NCBI GenBank assembly: GCA_018806915.1
Contig: JAGKQI010000047.1
Location: 62,001 to 126,000, forward strand
Reading direction: 5' to 3'
Source of the DNA: Phytophthora colocasiae
Lineage: Eukaryota > Oomycota > Peronosporomycetes > Peronosporales > Peronosporaceae
DNA: 64,000 nt
Shown here piece after piece: positions 54,327-64,000 of this stretch. The position numbers were made by a program, and so were the translations under genes. The notes under the pieces are model-generated. The model did no database searches. It saw only the letters and a list, made by a program, of their open reading frames with translations, and was not told the DNA's origin. Position 1 is the stretch's first letter, and each line of letters opens with the position of its first letter.

Positions 54327-54858
54327 ATGGCTTCAACACCAGCATCGGCACCACCTGCAGCAACAACCTCGAGCTACCTCATTCCGCCACCTCCGGAACA
54401 AGTCTTTGAGTCTTATGAAGAGGCAGAGACTGCCCTTCACAGATGGAATCGGCGCCAAGTTATTGACGTGACCAAGACCCATAACAAGAAAAACAAGGCA
54501 CATGAAATTCGACAACGTGATTTCCAATGTGATCACTACGGCAAAACCAAGAACACACGTCACCTCCGAGAGAAAGTCGAGTTCGAACACAACGGGGAAC
54601 AACCAAAATTGGTACAAGATGGAGGTTCGCATTGAAGCGGTCGATGCGATCAATATTGACCTGCAGGGAGAGTATTTTCCGTACCAAAAGATCACAGCCA
54701 GTAAAAGCAAACTGCCAGTTTATTGTGTGTATCGCTCACGATGAGCCCGCCAGTGTCCCAATAGATCAACTCACGTGTGACCATGCTAGGGGCTTCTACT
54801 GCTTAAGTTGCGAGATTGAGCTGTCTATTCGAAAGGGAGCATTGTCGCTCCACACATG
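54327..54858 (+). pseudogene. MULE-type transposase N-terminal fragment
   Basis: ATG 54327 opens a Ser/Pro/Ala-rich leader, then F-E-S-Y-E-E-A-E-T-A-L-H-R-W, D-V-T-K-T-H-N-K-K-N-K and a C-D-H-Y-G-K-T-K segment. This is the Cys/His DNA-binding N-terminus of MULE/FAR1-like transposases. The frame stops at 54635. The following conserved C-V-like part continues in a second frame (to about 54742) and a third (to 54858). The catalytic domain is absent. Confidence 0.55.
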
Positions 54859-55197
54859 AAAAAACCTCCACCCCGATGAATTACTCGCTTTCCAAGAAAA
54901 GGAACGGCTTCAAAAGGGAAATGATGCTCCATATCAGCTGACCAACGTTTCCGTGGAGCCTGGTGCGTCTGAGCAGACCGTTTTCAACTCAATTGTATCG
55001 CAGTGGGTTGGTACTTCTCTATGACCTTTGAGTATCGTCGAGACTGAGTGCGAATAACGCAAAGACGCAGCTATCGATTCCTTTCTCCTCAAACCGTTGC
55101 TAAAACCTTTCCTTGTGTCTGTTATACATGTATGCGTAAGATTCCTCTCGTGGGAACGTTCCACGTCAAATGCCATAGGCATTTCTGCCTCCATAAA

Positions 55198-55915
55198 CTA
55201 TGTGACGTTGAAGATCTTGCCGTCGAACAGCATGATGGCAGTGTAGTAGGAGCCATTGTACGTGAGCTGTAACGGGGTTACACGGCGCTGCGCGCCTTGG
55301 CTACAATAGCTGTGGTATACACCATCCAGGTCACAAGTCACAGATCCGTGTACAACACATAGTGTTTCTCACACGTCACACATGTAGCCAGTTGCTGGCT
55401 GTTAGCTCAGAGCCACACATTACATTTGATTAGGATTTAGTATGTTAGATACTAAACTGTTACATTCAGATTAGGGCAATAAAATAAATAAAAATCAGTT
55501 TGCATTTTACATAATTAGTGTTAGTTCCTTTATTATAGGGACACTGATTGTGAGAGTCCCGTATTTAGTGGACTACTTGGTTCTTGTATAGAACCGAAGG
55601 CTAGTGCCTTGCAAGCAGGACTCTACGAGTCAACCCAACTTCCTCTGTGCCGTGCACACCTACGCAGCCCCGCTGCATGAGCTCACTCCCAAGGTGGTGC
55701 ACCTGCACATACACCTTATCCGTCGCGTACTTGTACGAGATGTTCGCTGCATTTGAGTTCAGGTTTGCCTCTGTGATTGATAGACACTTGCTCCACAAGT
55801 CTTGGCAGACCATCAGCGTTCAGAGGGACTTGACGGTGACAACACCTAATGCTACAACTGTAGCCGAGACGATGAGCAGTACAGTGAATCTTCTCTTGGA
55901 TGTGTTCTTTACCAT
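55198..55915 (-). pseudogene. Short secreted or membrane-anchored protein ORF, cut by solo LTR
   Basis: ATG 55915 gives a basic start and a hydrophobic segment (T-V-L-L-I-V-S-A-T-V-V-A-L-G-V-V) of signal-peptide or signal-anchor type. After one in-frame TGA (55822-55820) the frame continues for 68 codons to TAG 55200-55198, provided the solo LTR and one TSD copy are taken out. The count then is exactly 101 codons. No RxLR or other effector motif is seen. It lies inside the TIR element and is likely a captured host gene, since disabled. Function unknown. Confidence 0.6.
55263..55682. mobile_element. Solo LTR of a Gypsy-like family, TSD TGAGC
   Basis: LTR 55268-55677 (410 bp), starts TGTAACGGGGTTACACGG and ends GCTGCA, flanked by TGAGC (55263-55267 and 55678-55682). 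Its first 17 bases equal those of the Gypsy-1/2 LTR but the rest differs. A polyadenylation-type AATAAA stretch lies near 55480. Removing it restores the minus-strand ORF. Confidence 0.75.
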
Positions 55916-56701
55916 CCGCCAACAATACAGCAACTGTCAGCGGAATCGACATTATCATTAATTAATAGCCAGCCACACACTACCTAGACAACCTTGTTGA
56001 TCATGTTGACACCGAGGTCCAAGTGTTTCAAGCAGAAGATCTACTTCTTGTTCTTAGCCGTCACAGCATACACAGCCGTCGTTGAGCAGATGGCAAATGC
56101 ATCCACTTTCCTGTCACTGATCACAGCGACCGCATTCGTGGTGACGGTAACCCCGTAACCACAGCCTCCACCACGACGATTTCCAAGGCATTGAGGGCGT
56201 GAGTGGCTTATACGGGCCATCTTCGCTGTTGTATACCAACCAGATGACGACGCAGTTGAGTATTAGACTCTGCGCGTACATGTTGCCGTTGTGTGTGTTG
56301 CCTCCCTCCCGCTCTAATGGGATCCGTGAACTCACTAGACCGTTGTGTAATCAAACTGCTTCCGCACGATTATTCTTTAAATCAAAATAGTGACAGAATG
56401 ATGGCTGTCGACGGGTTGGCAGATCGACGTCGCTCGATGACTGTGGGACGTCAGGACGTCATCTGAGTCGACACCGCGAAGTCAACAGCTCTACACAATT
56501 TGCATGATATGCACAGTTCACAGTTCTTCGGCCCCTGCTCACCTATCCAAAGCAATCCGATACTTCAAAAGTATTCTTCGTGCTACAGCATTATACATAT
56601 TAATTGAGTTCACTTACAGCAGCGAAATACTAACAGTAATTCCTCTGGTTGCCCATTTCGCCAAATTAAATAAACTCTTTGACAATTACTGTCGGAGTTA
56701 A

Positions 56702-56810
56702 TTCATTTGAGATAAAATAAAATTTTGTGTTTACTATTTTTATTTTGGTCGACACATATGATTTTTTGGTACCTCGAGCTCCGTAACCTCGAGCTCCATA
56801 GATTTTCCCC
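56702..56810 (-). repeat. Right TIR of the MULE-like element
   Basis: Inverted copy of 54148-54256. Confidence 0.9.
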
Positions 56811-56817
56811 ATGAGCT

Positions 56818-57546
56818 GGGGCGAAGCATGCATGTCGCGTTGATTATTAATACATGTATCACGATGTAAGTCGTGCGTTCGTGGGCGTTGGTGCCGCACC
56901 GAAGCAGAGTTTAACCCTAGTGATGAGGTGGTGAGTTATGCATTACGAAGCCGATACAAATATCCACACACATCGCCGTCAAGTCTAATGGTGACGGCAA
57001 ACAATGGCACGGCCATTGAGGTCCATGCAGCATCAGCACACATGGCTCGCGCGTTTATTGCGACAACTCGTGCGTTGAAAGTTGCGTGAACAATGGACTT
57101 AACGACAACGCCATGATCTCGCTTGTTCGACCGTGAGACCAGGATTTCGGATGTCTTCCCACAACGAAGTAGAACTCTATGGCTTCCTTTGATTTCCTAC
57201 CTCGAAGTACTGCAGCAGGATCCCCTATCAGAAAAGGCGAACGGGTAGTTCTGATGGGACCATATACAGCGCTGATGTTGTGGTTGTGAGCTGAGCTACC
57301 ACTCTCAAGTTGCCGCTGTTGCCGCGGAAGCGCATCTTTCCAGGTTGAGCAACACGAGCCGCAGACTTAGTGGATGTCCCTCTACGACATCTCCAACTCT
57401 TCCGTGCGCAAAGGGTTCAATTGGTGCAAGCGGCATGTCGTGTCAAGGGCAGAACAACGGCAACAAAACCAACGGCGAGTGTGTGGATTTCATCGTTATC
57501 AATAAATTCAACAACCTACAGCGCCGAAACGAAAACTCGGCGCCGC
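56818..57546. other. Intergenic, no recognisable gene
   Basis: No motif-bearing ORF. The right end is the 3' flank of eIF3d. Confidence 0.5.
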
Positions 57547-59669
57547 TTACTCGTCGTCCTCTTCGTCGTCCTCGCCCTCCTCCTCGAAGGTGTCGAGGGG
57601 CACGGAGAACAGACGCATGATGGGCTTGTTCGGGTCCTTCATGATCACGTACTTGCCCTCGGGCTGCTCCAGCAGCAGCTCCGCCAGCATCTTGATGATA
57701 CCCCACGTGTTGTTCTGGTTGAGCGCGATCTGTGTCGCGAACGTCGTGGGGATGTACGACTGCATACCCAGCACCGTGTGCGAGTACGGGTCCTTGAAGT
57801 TAGTGCGGGATACGTAGCCCAGCTTCATCTCGTCCACGCCGCCAAGCAGTGCCTGTGCCGTCCACTTGGCCAATTTGCACGAGTTGTTCTTGAGCTCGTT
57901 CGCCAGAATGGCACCACGCTGTAAAAGATACAACAGAGTTATTAGTCATGGTTCAAAATCTAAGATCTACTGGGAAAATATACAGAATGTGGTGGGTAGA
58001 TCTCTCCTAAATGTAAAGCTTTCCTCACCAATAGTATAGGAATAGCGTATATAAAGTTGTGGGCATTCACCGAGATCCACACCACAACACACTCGATAAA
58101 GTGTCAGTGGCGGACAAACTCTCATCGTTTTCAAGCTTTCCTCATCAATAGTGTAGGATTAGCGATTCTGAAAATATTGACAATCATCGAGTTTTGTCTG
58201 CCTTGACACCTGCCGTTCAAAAATCAAAAGACACAGGCATTCATGCAGTAGCGGACTTTCATACCATACTTTCTCCTCACCAAGAGTGTAGGAATAGCGT
58301 ATATAGAATGTGAACATTCATCAAGTCCAGCACACACTGCCACCCACATGCAGACATACAAACATATACAGCACAAGACACGCACCTGAGAGTCGATTTT
58401 CTTGCGCCACTCGATGGAACCGGGGAACTTGGGGTCGTACTCGTTGAGTGCGTACGTCGACACGTACTGCTGCTTACCCTTCTTGAGAGCGACACCCTGC
58501 ACCTCACAACGAGCCACAAGATTCAGGCCGCCACCCAAGTCGAACTTACGGTAACGGTAGGCAACGCTGGCAGGCTTAGCGTCGTCACTGGCGAACGGGT
58601 TCGCGTCATCGAACTTCTTGTAGAAGGCACCATTGCCGCTCTTAAGCACCTGCTGCGACAGGTTCTGGTTGATCATAGTAGCCTCAAGGCTGAGACGGTC
58701 CGGGTGGTTCATGTGCTCCGGGTCCTCCTGGTTCGGGGGTTCGGAAGCGTTCTCATTGACCGAAAGTAAGTCGAAGTTGGATTCGTCTCTCTTGTCAAAG
58801 AACACCATGTTGTTCACGCGCTGCACCACGATATCCCAAGGGAATACAGAACGAGTGCACGTCATGAGATGCGACAGGATCGCGTCCGTAGCGAACACCG
58901 TAGCGTCACCCTGCTGCGCAAGCTCCTCGATAACCGGGTCGTCCGTCGTAGTGACATAGTAGAAGTCCCGGTCATCGTAGCGGTGCACACGCGTGTTGGA
59001 GCGGCTGGTGATACGGTCGAAGGAGGCGTCGTACTCGCGCAGCTCTCCGCACCACTTGAGGTCCTCGCTCTTAGGGATGTTTGCCTGGAGCTTGGTCAGC
59101 TGCTGCATCTCGAACTGGTCGATGAGGTTCCAGCTGGCCTGCACCATAACGGACGCCACGCGGTCAATGTGCACCTCGTCGCGACGGCGGAAGGCCAGTG
59201 CACGACGAGCGTTGCTCAGTCGGTCCCAGCGCTTGTTCTGCTTCTGCATACCCTTCATACGCAGCTGCGCCGAAGACGTGGTGGCGGCATTCGGGTCCGG
59301 TTTGTCGTTGAACGCACCGCGACCACCACGGCCACCACGTCCACCGCGTCCTCCGAACCGCTGCTGGTTCCATGTGGGACGCAGACGGTCCTCAGTCTTG
59401 GGGCGTGTACCCTTGGATGTGTCCACCAGCTGGAAACTCGCGTCTTCCTTCGAGTCGTGCTTGTACTGGAACTCGGCGTTGATTCCGGACGGGTCACGCG
59501 CGTAGCGGGAGCCACGCGGCGCGTAGTTGGACACGAAGTCGGCGGCTTTGCCCAGCTTGTCGCCCTTGTTGAACGGCGCATAGGGGATGTTCAGGAACTG
59601 CTCAGGCAGCGCCGTAGGGCCCCACCCATTGGCGTTCACGTCCACGCGTGGAGTCTCGTACGAAGCCAT
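57547..59669 (-). CDS. EIF3D: Translation initiation factor eIF3 subunit d (two exons, 551 aa)
   Basis: Exons 59669-58386 and 57918-57547; intron 58385-57919 (GTGCGT...TTACAG). The protein starts with the typical [12 protein letters not shown] and [11 protein letters not shown] motifs and has an RGG-type Gly/Arg stretch at 104-118. The conserved cap-binding-fold region covers about 170-530 ([29 protein letters not shown] at the splice junction). It ends in an acidic E/D tail. Human eIF3d is 548 aa. It binds 5' caps in the 43S complex in the cytoplasm. An in-frame ATG at 59720 is possible, but 59669 matches the family start. Confidence 0.96.
58018..58330. repeat. Three degenerate repeats in the eIF3d intron
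   Basis: Units begin near 58018, 58135 and 58270, each with CTTTCCTCA(C/T)CAA(T/G)AGT(A/G)TAGGA(A/T)TAGCG followed by similar A/T-rich text and C-A-T-C/T-GAG. Confidence 0.75.
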
Positions 59670-59849
59670 GGCGAATTTGATGTGTGGAAGGGGGGTACTA
59701 ATATTCGACTGCGTCAGCACCAGTCAAAACGGTTTAGTAGCTGCTGGGGATAAGATGTGTACGATTTGTAAAAAAAGATAAAGACTATAGACACAGTAGC
59801 GTTTGTACAGATTGTACTGATGTTGTACTAGTGACACAAAACTGCAACT

Positions 59850-62119
59850 TTACTCGACAGCTTCAACTTGTACAGGGATCATGGGGGTAATAGCTGCTTT
59901 GCTGGTGTAGTCGACGTCTTGTAGGTACCATTTGACTCTAGCGGCGATTTTGTCGTGAGCCCATTGCAGTTGTGGCGTGTCTCGATCACTTGGGTAGTAC
60001 ATGTCGGCACAGTGAGCAGTGCCTTCGATGAACACAGCTTCTGCCGAGAACGAGTGCAGTTTCGTCGAGTTTTGCACGGCCAATGCGTGCCACGGGTCAA
60101 TAGTTCCACTTGGGAACGTCACGCGTTCAACTTCAATGCCGAGTGAACCATAGTCGAGGTTGGCACCGGCCACATCTGGAGCAATGTCCAGGGGTTCCGA
60201 ATATTGTACTGATACTCATTTTCTCCATTGGACTCCAGCCCGTAACGCATTGCAGGAAGAAACTCAAAGAAATCAATAATTGAGAACTATCAAAACGTCG
60301 CAGTAAATAATTGATATCACCGCGAAGAACCGTGAGAAACATGCACTGCTCACAGTCCCTTGATGTCAGTTCATGTGCTGCTGTACTGTTTTCTAAATGC
60401 ATCTGTCAACGACTTCCACACCCCAGTAGGAGGCGTTGACTTTCAGGAAAAGCAGCATCTCAACCGCTATAGGCGATAGTGCCTGGCGCTCGTGGCGGCA
60501 ACGCTAAACAAGCGTATAAGGTAAAAAATCAAATATGGGCCGAGATAAAAGATGCTCGAATTACTCGGCGTGTTTTAGCCAATAAAGTACTTGCTCTGTG
60601 AAAAACTTCACGTGATTGGCAGTTAAAATACGGCCCTAAATTGGTTGATGGCCCTAAATTGATGATTTACCTTACTTGAACTCAAATGAGTAGGTGTGGT
60701 TGTACATTAAATATAATGGATGGAAGGTTTTGAATATTAAAATAAATAATTCATTCTAGTCGTAACATCTCCGTAAATAATTTATTCTTGTCCCAGGAAC
60801 CGTGAAATAAATAATTTCACCGAAAATACGGAATATATTTCCACTTCCGAGTATTTTTCGGAACCCCTGGCAATGTCCATTTGGTACACGCGCTTGCAGA
60901 TTTCAGTGCCGACGTTGGCTTCTGTGACTGCACGGAGTGCGTGGAATGGAGAACGAACACTCGTCGTGGTCTGGAAGTAGCCGAACTCGTTACATGTCTG
61001 ATACACCCACTGACGAGCGCTGCTCTTGCCGTCGAACTGGTCGCGACTCAGAACCTCCACCGTTCCATTCGCCGCACCTTCAAATTTCGAGTCAAGACAG
61101 TCGCCAACGCGCGTCTTGTTGAGGAATGCGGCAAGCTTCTCCACTGCGTCACCTGGTTCTGCAAAGTGTTTGCAGACTTCATCCAGCGTCATGACTCCCT
61201 CGTGAATTGCATTGTACTGCGCGATGTCCTGAAACGCTCCCATCACGGACGTTTCGAAGACCGAGTCGTCGAATTCGTTGGTCATCGGGTAGCAGGGCTT
61301 GAACAGTTCGTTGACTTTATCACGACCTTCTTTTCCGCCATCCATGAGCTGTCCGAACATAGTGATAGCCTCCTCCACTTGATGATAGCACTCTCCCCCT
61401 CCAAAGTACCGTAACCCGTCGCCTACAACTTCCATGTACTCAAAGAAATCCGATTTCGCATGTACCGGGGCAGAACTCGCTACTGTTCCAGCAAAAAGCG
61501 CCGGGTATTTCAGCTTGACCCACGCTGCAAGATTCCCTGGATAACTTCCTCCAAATGCTACCCATTTCTCGTCCGTCAGTCCGTATTTGTCCGTCGCAAA
61601 CGAGTGGAAATGAGCCAAGTCAGCCAGCGCTTGCTCACTGGAGAGATAGACCAGATTCGGCAGACTCATGTCTTCCGTCGGGTACGATTTCCCATAGAAT
61701 CGATGTTCCAGAGCCAGTAACAATGCTCGGTGTTTTTCTGCTAGGTAGTACACAAAAGTGCGGTTGCTAATGGCTTTTGGTCCTAGAGGTCCCTCTCCTC
61801 CGATGTAGAGAAACACAGGGAAGCCATGGCCGCCCCAGAACTGCTCGTTCACTTGGTACCTCTGCTTCCACGTTGAACGCTTGGACACCGGAGCAAAATG
61901 GTCCAGAATTGCATCAGTGAAATAGTCCTCTCGAATAGGGAATTGCACTGGGTCCTCCTCCGTTTGATGAACGTCGAACTGCACAAAGTATTCGTGACCA
62001 CGAAAGTCCCGAAGTCTCTGGAGGTTGTGCGCCCGAACACCGGAAGACTCGGAATGAACAGGTGATAGACAGAAGACCACAATGGTTAAAAGCGTCAAGA
62101 AACCACGTAACACTGTCAT
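59850..62119 (-). pseudogene. Serine carboxypeptidase, family S28, split by a hAT-type MITE
   Basis: The original ORF was 526 codons (62119-60870 joined to 60180-59850). Residues 1-23 are a signal peptide, so the enzyme is secreted or vacuolar. S28 peptidases (Pro-X carboxypeptidase/DPP-II type) cut Pro-X bonds. Ser192 lies in G-G-S-Y-P-G-N. The catalytic Asp (G-T-I-D-P-W-H, about 445) and His (G-T-A-H-C-A-D, about 472) lie beyond the insertion. As the sequence stands the product would end after about 416 native residues plus 29 from the MITE and lack Asp and His. Removing the MITE and one TSD copy restores M-D-I-A-P-D-V-A-G exactly. Unless the MITE is spliced out, the gene is dead. Confidence 0.88.
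60181..60877. mobile_element. hAT-type MITE, 681 bp, 8-bp TSD
   Basis: Body 60189-60869. Terminal inverted repeats CAGGGGTTCCGAA at both ends; target duplication GCAATGTC (60181-60188 and 60870-60877). AT-rich, no coding capacity. The 8-bp TSD and CAGGG ends are typical of hAT elements. Confidence 0.92.
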
Positions 62120-62288
62120 AGTTTCAGTTGTAAGACAGCGAGAGGGGTCTCAACTAATGGAGAACGTTGGCGGTCTGGTCTGAGAATGATACATCGATCT
62201 TGCTAGCCCCACGTTGATTTGCAATCGAATTTGAAAGGATGTAGCCATCTCGCTGGTCTCTAATTGTAGCTCTTGAGTGCAAACTGCG

Positions 62289-63284
62289 ATGATCAAACGG
62301 AAGGGACCCACTAGCTCTACTCGCATTGCATCGGGTGTATTGGCATCTTCTAGCATTTCTTTCACCCCATCAGGTCTACAGCGTCAGAAATCCTCTCAAA
62401 CCTTGAAGAAATATGCCTCGACGAGGAAATTCAACCGTCGACATGAACTACAACGAGAAGGCGAACATGTCCGTAATACTTCGATCGTAGTATACTCCAA
62501 GAGGAATCCAGACGAAGAGGATGCAGTCATGGCAGCACAGGTACCAGCAAATACTAAAGAATACGGTACTGCTTTTTACTCACATTAAAGTCATTGTACT
62601 TGTGAATTTAGTGGCGGGTTATGGAGGCTTTAGCCCAAGAACAATCAATCTTTAAACGCCTGGCAGCATTTATCGGTCGAACGCTCGGAACTGCTAGTTG
62701 TCAAGACCCCACAGTGATATTGAATCACGTTTTACTAGGAAATCGTGAAAACGCAGCAGACAGCAGGTTACTCAATCTATTGGGCATCACCCATATCTGC
62801 AACTGCGCTGCACAGATTGGAAACAGCTTCGAAGGCGAATTTATCTACCTTAAGTTGAATCTGCACGATTCCCAAGACGAAGAACTTATCCCCCACTTTC
62901 AAACGGTGACTAAATTCATCAAAAGAGTCGAGAGATTGCGAGGGCGGGTACTTCTCCACTGCATTTCCGGTGAGAATACATTGCTATGGGTTGTGCTTCT
63001 CTCTTATAGCTCACAATCTGCTTGTGGGGATAGGTGCTTCACGGTCTCCTGCGCTTCTGATCGCCTATTTAATGATCGACAAGAAGATGCCATTACTAGA
63101 AGCCTACAACATGGTGAAGCGCAAACGGCACATCGTACAGCCAAACCAAGCGTTCCGATTGCAACTGGCCAAATACGAACTCATGCTCTTCGGTGCGTCT
63201 TCTGTTGCTACGACTCCAGATAAAGATTGGAACTTTTACGCTTGGAATGAGGTGAAAAATGAACGGGGACTTCGAAGAAAATGA
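62289..63284 (+). CDS. Dual-specificity protein phosphatase, three exons, 286 aa
   Basis: Exons 62289-62540, 62612-62969, 63034-63284, all introns GT-AG (71 and 64 nt). Residues 1-84 are basic and Ser/Arg-rich. The DSP domain spans about 110-260: V-L-L-G-N-R-E-N-A, then I-T-H-I-C-N-C-A, and the signature H-C-I-S-G-A-S-R-S with catalytic Cys201, which is formed across the second intron. L-M-I-D-K-K-M-P-L-L-E-A-Y and R-H-I-V-Q-P-N follow, as in DSPs. It removes phosphate from Tyr/Ser/Thr (substrate unknown). The start codon of the S28 gene is 169 bp away on the other strand. The first exon boundary is less sure; a shorter form from ATG 62621 is possible. Confidence 0.85.
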
Positions 63285-63295
63285 GCTGGAAAGAG

Positions 63296-64000
63296 TCAAG
63301 AAGTCAACTTCATCCCATAGAAATAGTTGGTACGGGTCCCCAACAAGCACCAATTGTCAACAAGTACGGGAGATCCAAAGAGCGGACCCAGAATTCTGCC
63401 AGACGCATCACCCGTTTGGTAAATAATGACTCCAGTCTTCTCGTCGCAGAAGCACAACTGGCCGCTAGTGGTTGTCACACAACAAATCAAGATGTCATCT
63501 CCTCCATTTACCGGTTCTGCTACAAGCCGAACCACCGTCGGGGATGCAAACACGGCACCACTGAGATTGGTGGCCCACTGGAGATCCCCTGTACAAGTGT
63601 CAACCTTCCGCAATTTGCCATCATGAGAGCCAAACACTACCGATCCAGTGCCGTAAACGCAGGGTGAGCTGAAAATGGGTTTCTCAGTTGGAATTTGCCA
63701 CTGAATCTCTCCAGACTCCAACTTCACTCCATACAGATTTCCATCCGCACACCCTACTAGCAAGAGATGAGATAAAGGGTCAGCATTTAGCCCTGCAAAT
63801 ACTGGTGCGGGTAACTGTAGCCTCCATTGCTCCTGGATACTGGCGAATGCTGCATCATCCGAAGACGAAGAAAAGGCTACGACATTCCCATTCGTGGAAG
63901 CGGCAAAAAGTTGTTTGGACCAAGCGGAGTAGAATGGAGTTGAGAAGACGCTGCCTTGGAGATCCATGGCCCACTGCTTTTGACCTGTAGCGACATTCAG
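63296..64000 (-). CDS. PQQ-type beta-propeller protein, C-terminal part (AASDH-like)
   Basis: The frame is open to the window edge, so the 5' part lies beyond 64000. The 235 visible codons contain repeated propeller blades: W-A-M-D-L-Q-G-S-V-F-S-T-P-F, then L-L-V-G-C-A-D-G-N-L-Y-G-V, P-I-F-S-S-P-C-V-Y and V-V-F-G-S-H-D-G-K-L-R-K-V. This pattern fits the C-terminal PQQ-repeat region of AASDH (acyl-CoA-synthetase-like, formerly 2-aminoadipic semialdehyde dehydrogenase), but other PQQ-propeller proteins are possible. It is convergent with the phosphatase gene, with 11 bp between the stops. Confidence 0.65.
   Translation of the reverse strand: MNVATGQKQWAMDLQGSVFSTPFYSAWSKQLFAASTNGNVVAFSSSSDDAAFASIQEQWRLQLPAPVFAGLNADPLSHLLLVGCADGNLYGVKLESGEIQWQIPTEKPIFSSPCVYGTGSVVFGSHDGKLRKVDTCTGDLQWATNLSGAVFASPTVVRLVAEPVNGGDDILICCVTTTSGQLCFCDEKTGVIIYQTGDASGRILGPLFGSPVLVDNWCLLGTRTNYFYGMKLTS

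Larger units (their letters stand above)
54141..56817 (+). mobile_element. MULE-like TIR element with ~108-bp TIRs and 7-bp TSD
   Basis: Body 54148-56810 (2663 bp). Both ends start GGGGAAAATCTATGGAGCTC and are inverted copies for about 108 bp with one visible mismatch (54148-54256 and about 56702-56810). Flanks carry ATGAGCT (54141-54147 and 56811-56817), or 8 bp if one C is counted in the duplication. Inside are pieces of a MULE-type transposase N-terminus on the plus strand and, on the minus strand, a broken secreted-protein ORF hit by a solo LTR. No catalytic domain is left, so the element is non-autonomous. Confidence 0.85.

Noticed and set aside
55198..55915. RxLR-type effector
   Set aside because: A signal-like segment is present, but no RxLR or EER motif follows it.
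56139..56160. GGTAACCCCGTAACC palindrome, similar to the LTR terminus
   Set aside because: No TSD or second end found; the likeness is short.
54141..56817. hAT assignment of the 108-bp TIR element
   Set aside because: An 8-bp TSD is possible, but the long TIRs and the MULE-type N-terminal fragment inside fit a MULE better.
1..64000. CRISPR arrays, bacterial operons, rRNA or tRNA genes
   Set aside because: No regularly spaced repeats with unique spacers were seen. Introns and retrotransposons show eukaryotic DNA. No cloverleaf with box A/B was noticed by eye, though a tRNA scan was not possible.

Overview
The window reads as nuclear DNA of an oomycete, most likely Phytophthora or a close Peronosporales relative. 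The host genes are compact and GC-rich with few short introns (about 60-80 nt). They include an FYVE-type zinc finger behind a START-like region, a combination abundant in oomycetes. The repeats are Ty3/Gypsy, Ty1/Copia, hAT, PiggyBac-like and MULE elements. The species cannot be fixed from sequence alone.

Left half (1-34,200) is transposon-rich. A coiled-coil gene (2-489 and 8434-9190) is split in frame by a 7.9-kb Gypsy element (Gypsy-1, 490-8428, minus strand, TSD GCTTT). A broken hAT transposase (9226-11647) and a PiggyBac-like relic (13842-14520) follow. A second copy of the same Gypsy family (Gypsy-2, 17778-26056, plus strand, TSD GAAAC) sits inside a decayed Copia pol (17526-17777 and 26057-27030). 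The two Gypsy copies form an inverted pair of about 8 kb. Both carry a long antisense ORF between pol and the 3' LTR, share the same frame lesions in pol, and are packed from end to end with short perfect hairpins. A decayed MULE (27827-30470) and further transposase fragments lead to the first intact host genes.

Right half (34,200-64,000) is host genes with insertions: a secreted, ER-retained PA-domain protein ending RDEL; a five-exon PRMT5; a divergent Cys-rich membrane protein; mitochondrial chaperonin 10; and two copies of an EMAP-II-like tRNA-binding protein in a large palindrome (39925-41790 against 42375-44165 plus 50044-50200). The right arm of the palindrome is split by an intact, apparently very young Copia element (44166-50038, one 1477-codon ORF). 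Then come a small ZGRF1-N-terminal-domain protein, a small membrane protein, a START/FYVE protein, a TIR element (54148-56810) holding transposase fragments and a broken secreted-protein ORF cut by a solo LTR, eIF3d, an S28 serine carboxypeptidase gene split by a 681-bp hAT-type MITE, a dual-specificity phosphatase, and the C-terminal part of a beta-propeller protein.

Four insertions (Gypsy-1, Copia, solo LTR, MITE) can be removed on paper together with one TSD copy, and each removal restores the older reading frame or arm sequence exactly. This gives a well-supported history of the locus. The main open questions are the hairpin saturation and the antisense gene of the Gypsy family.
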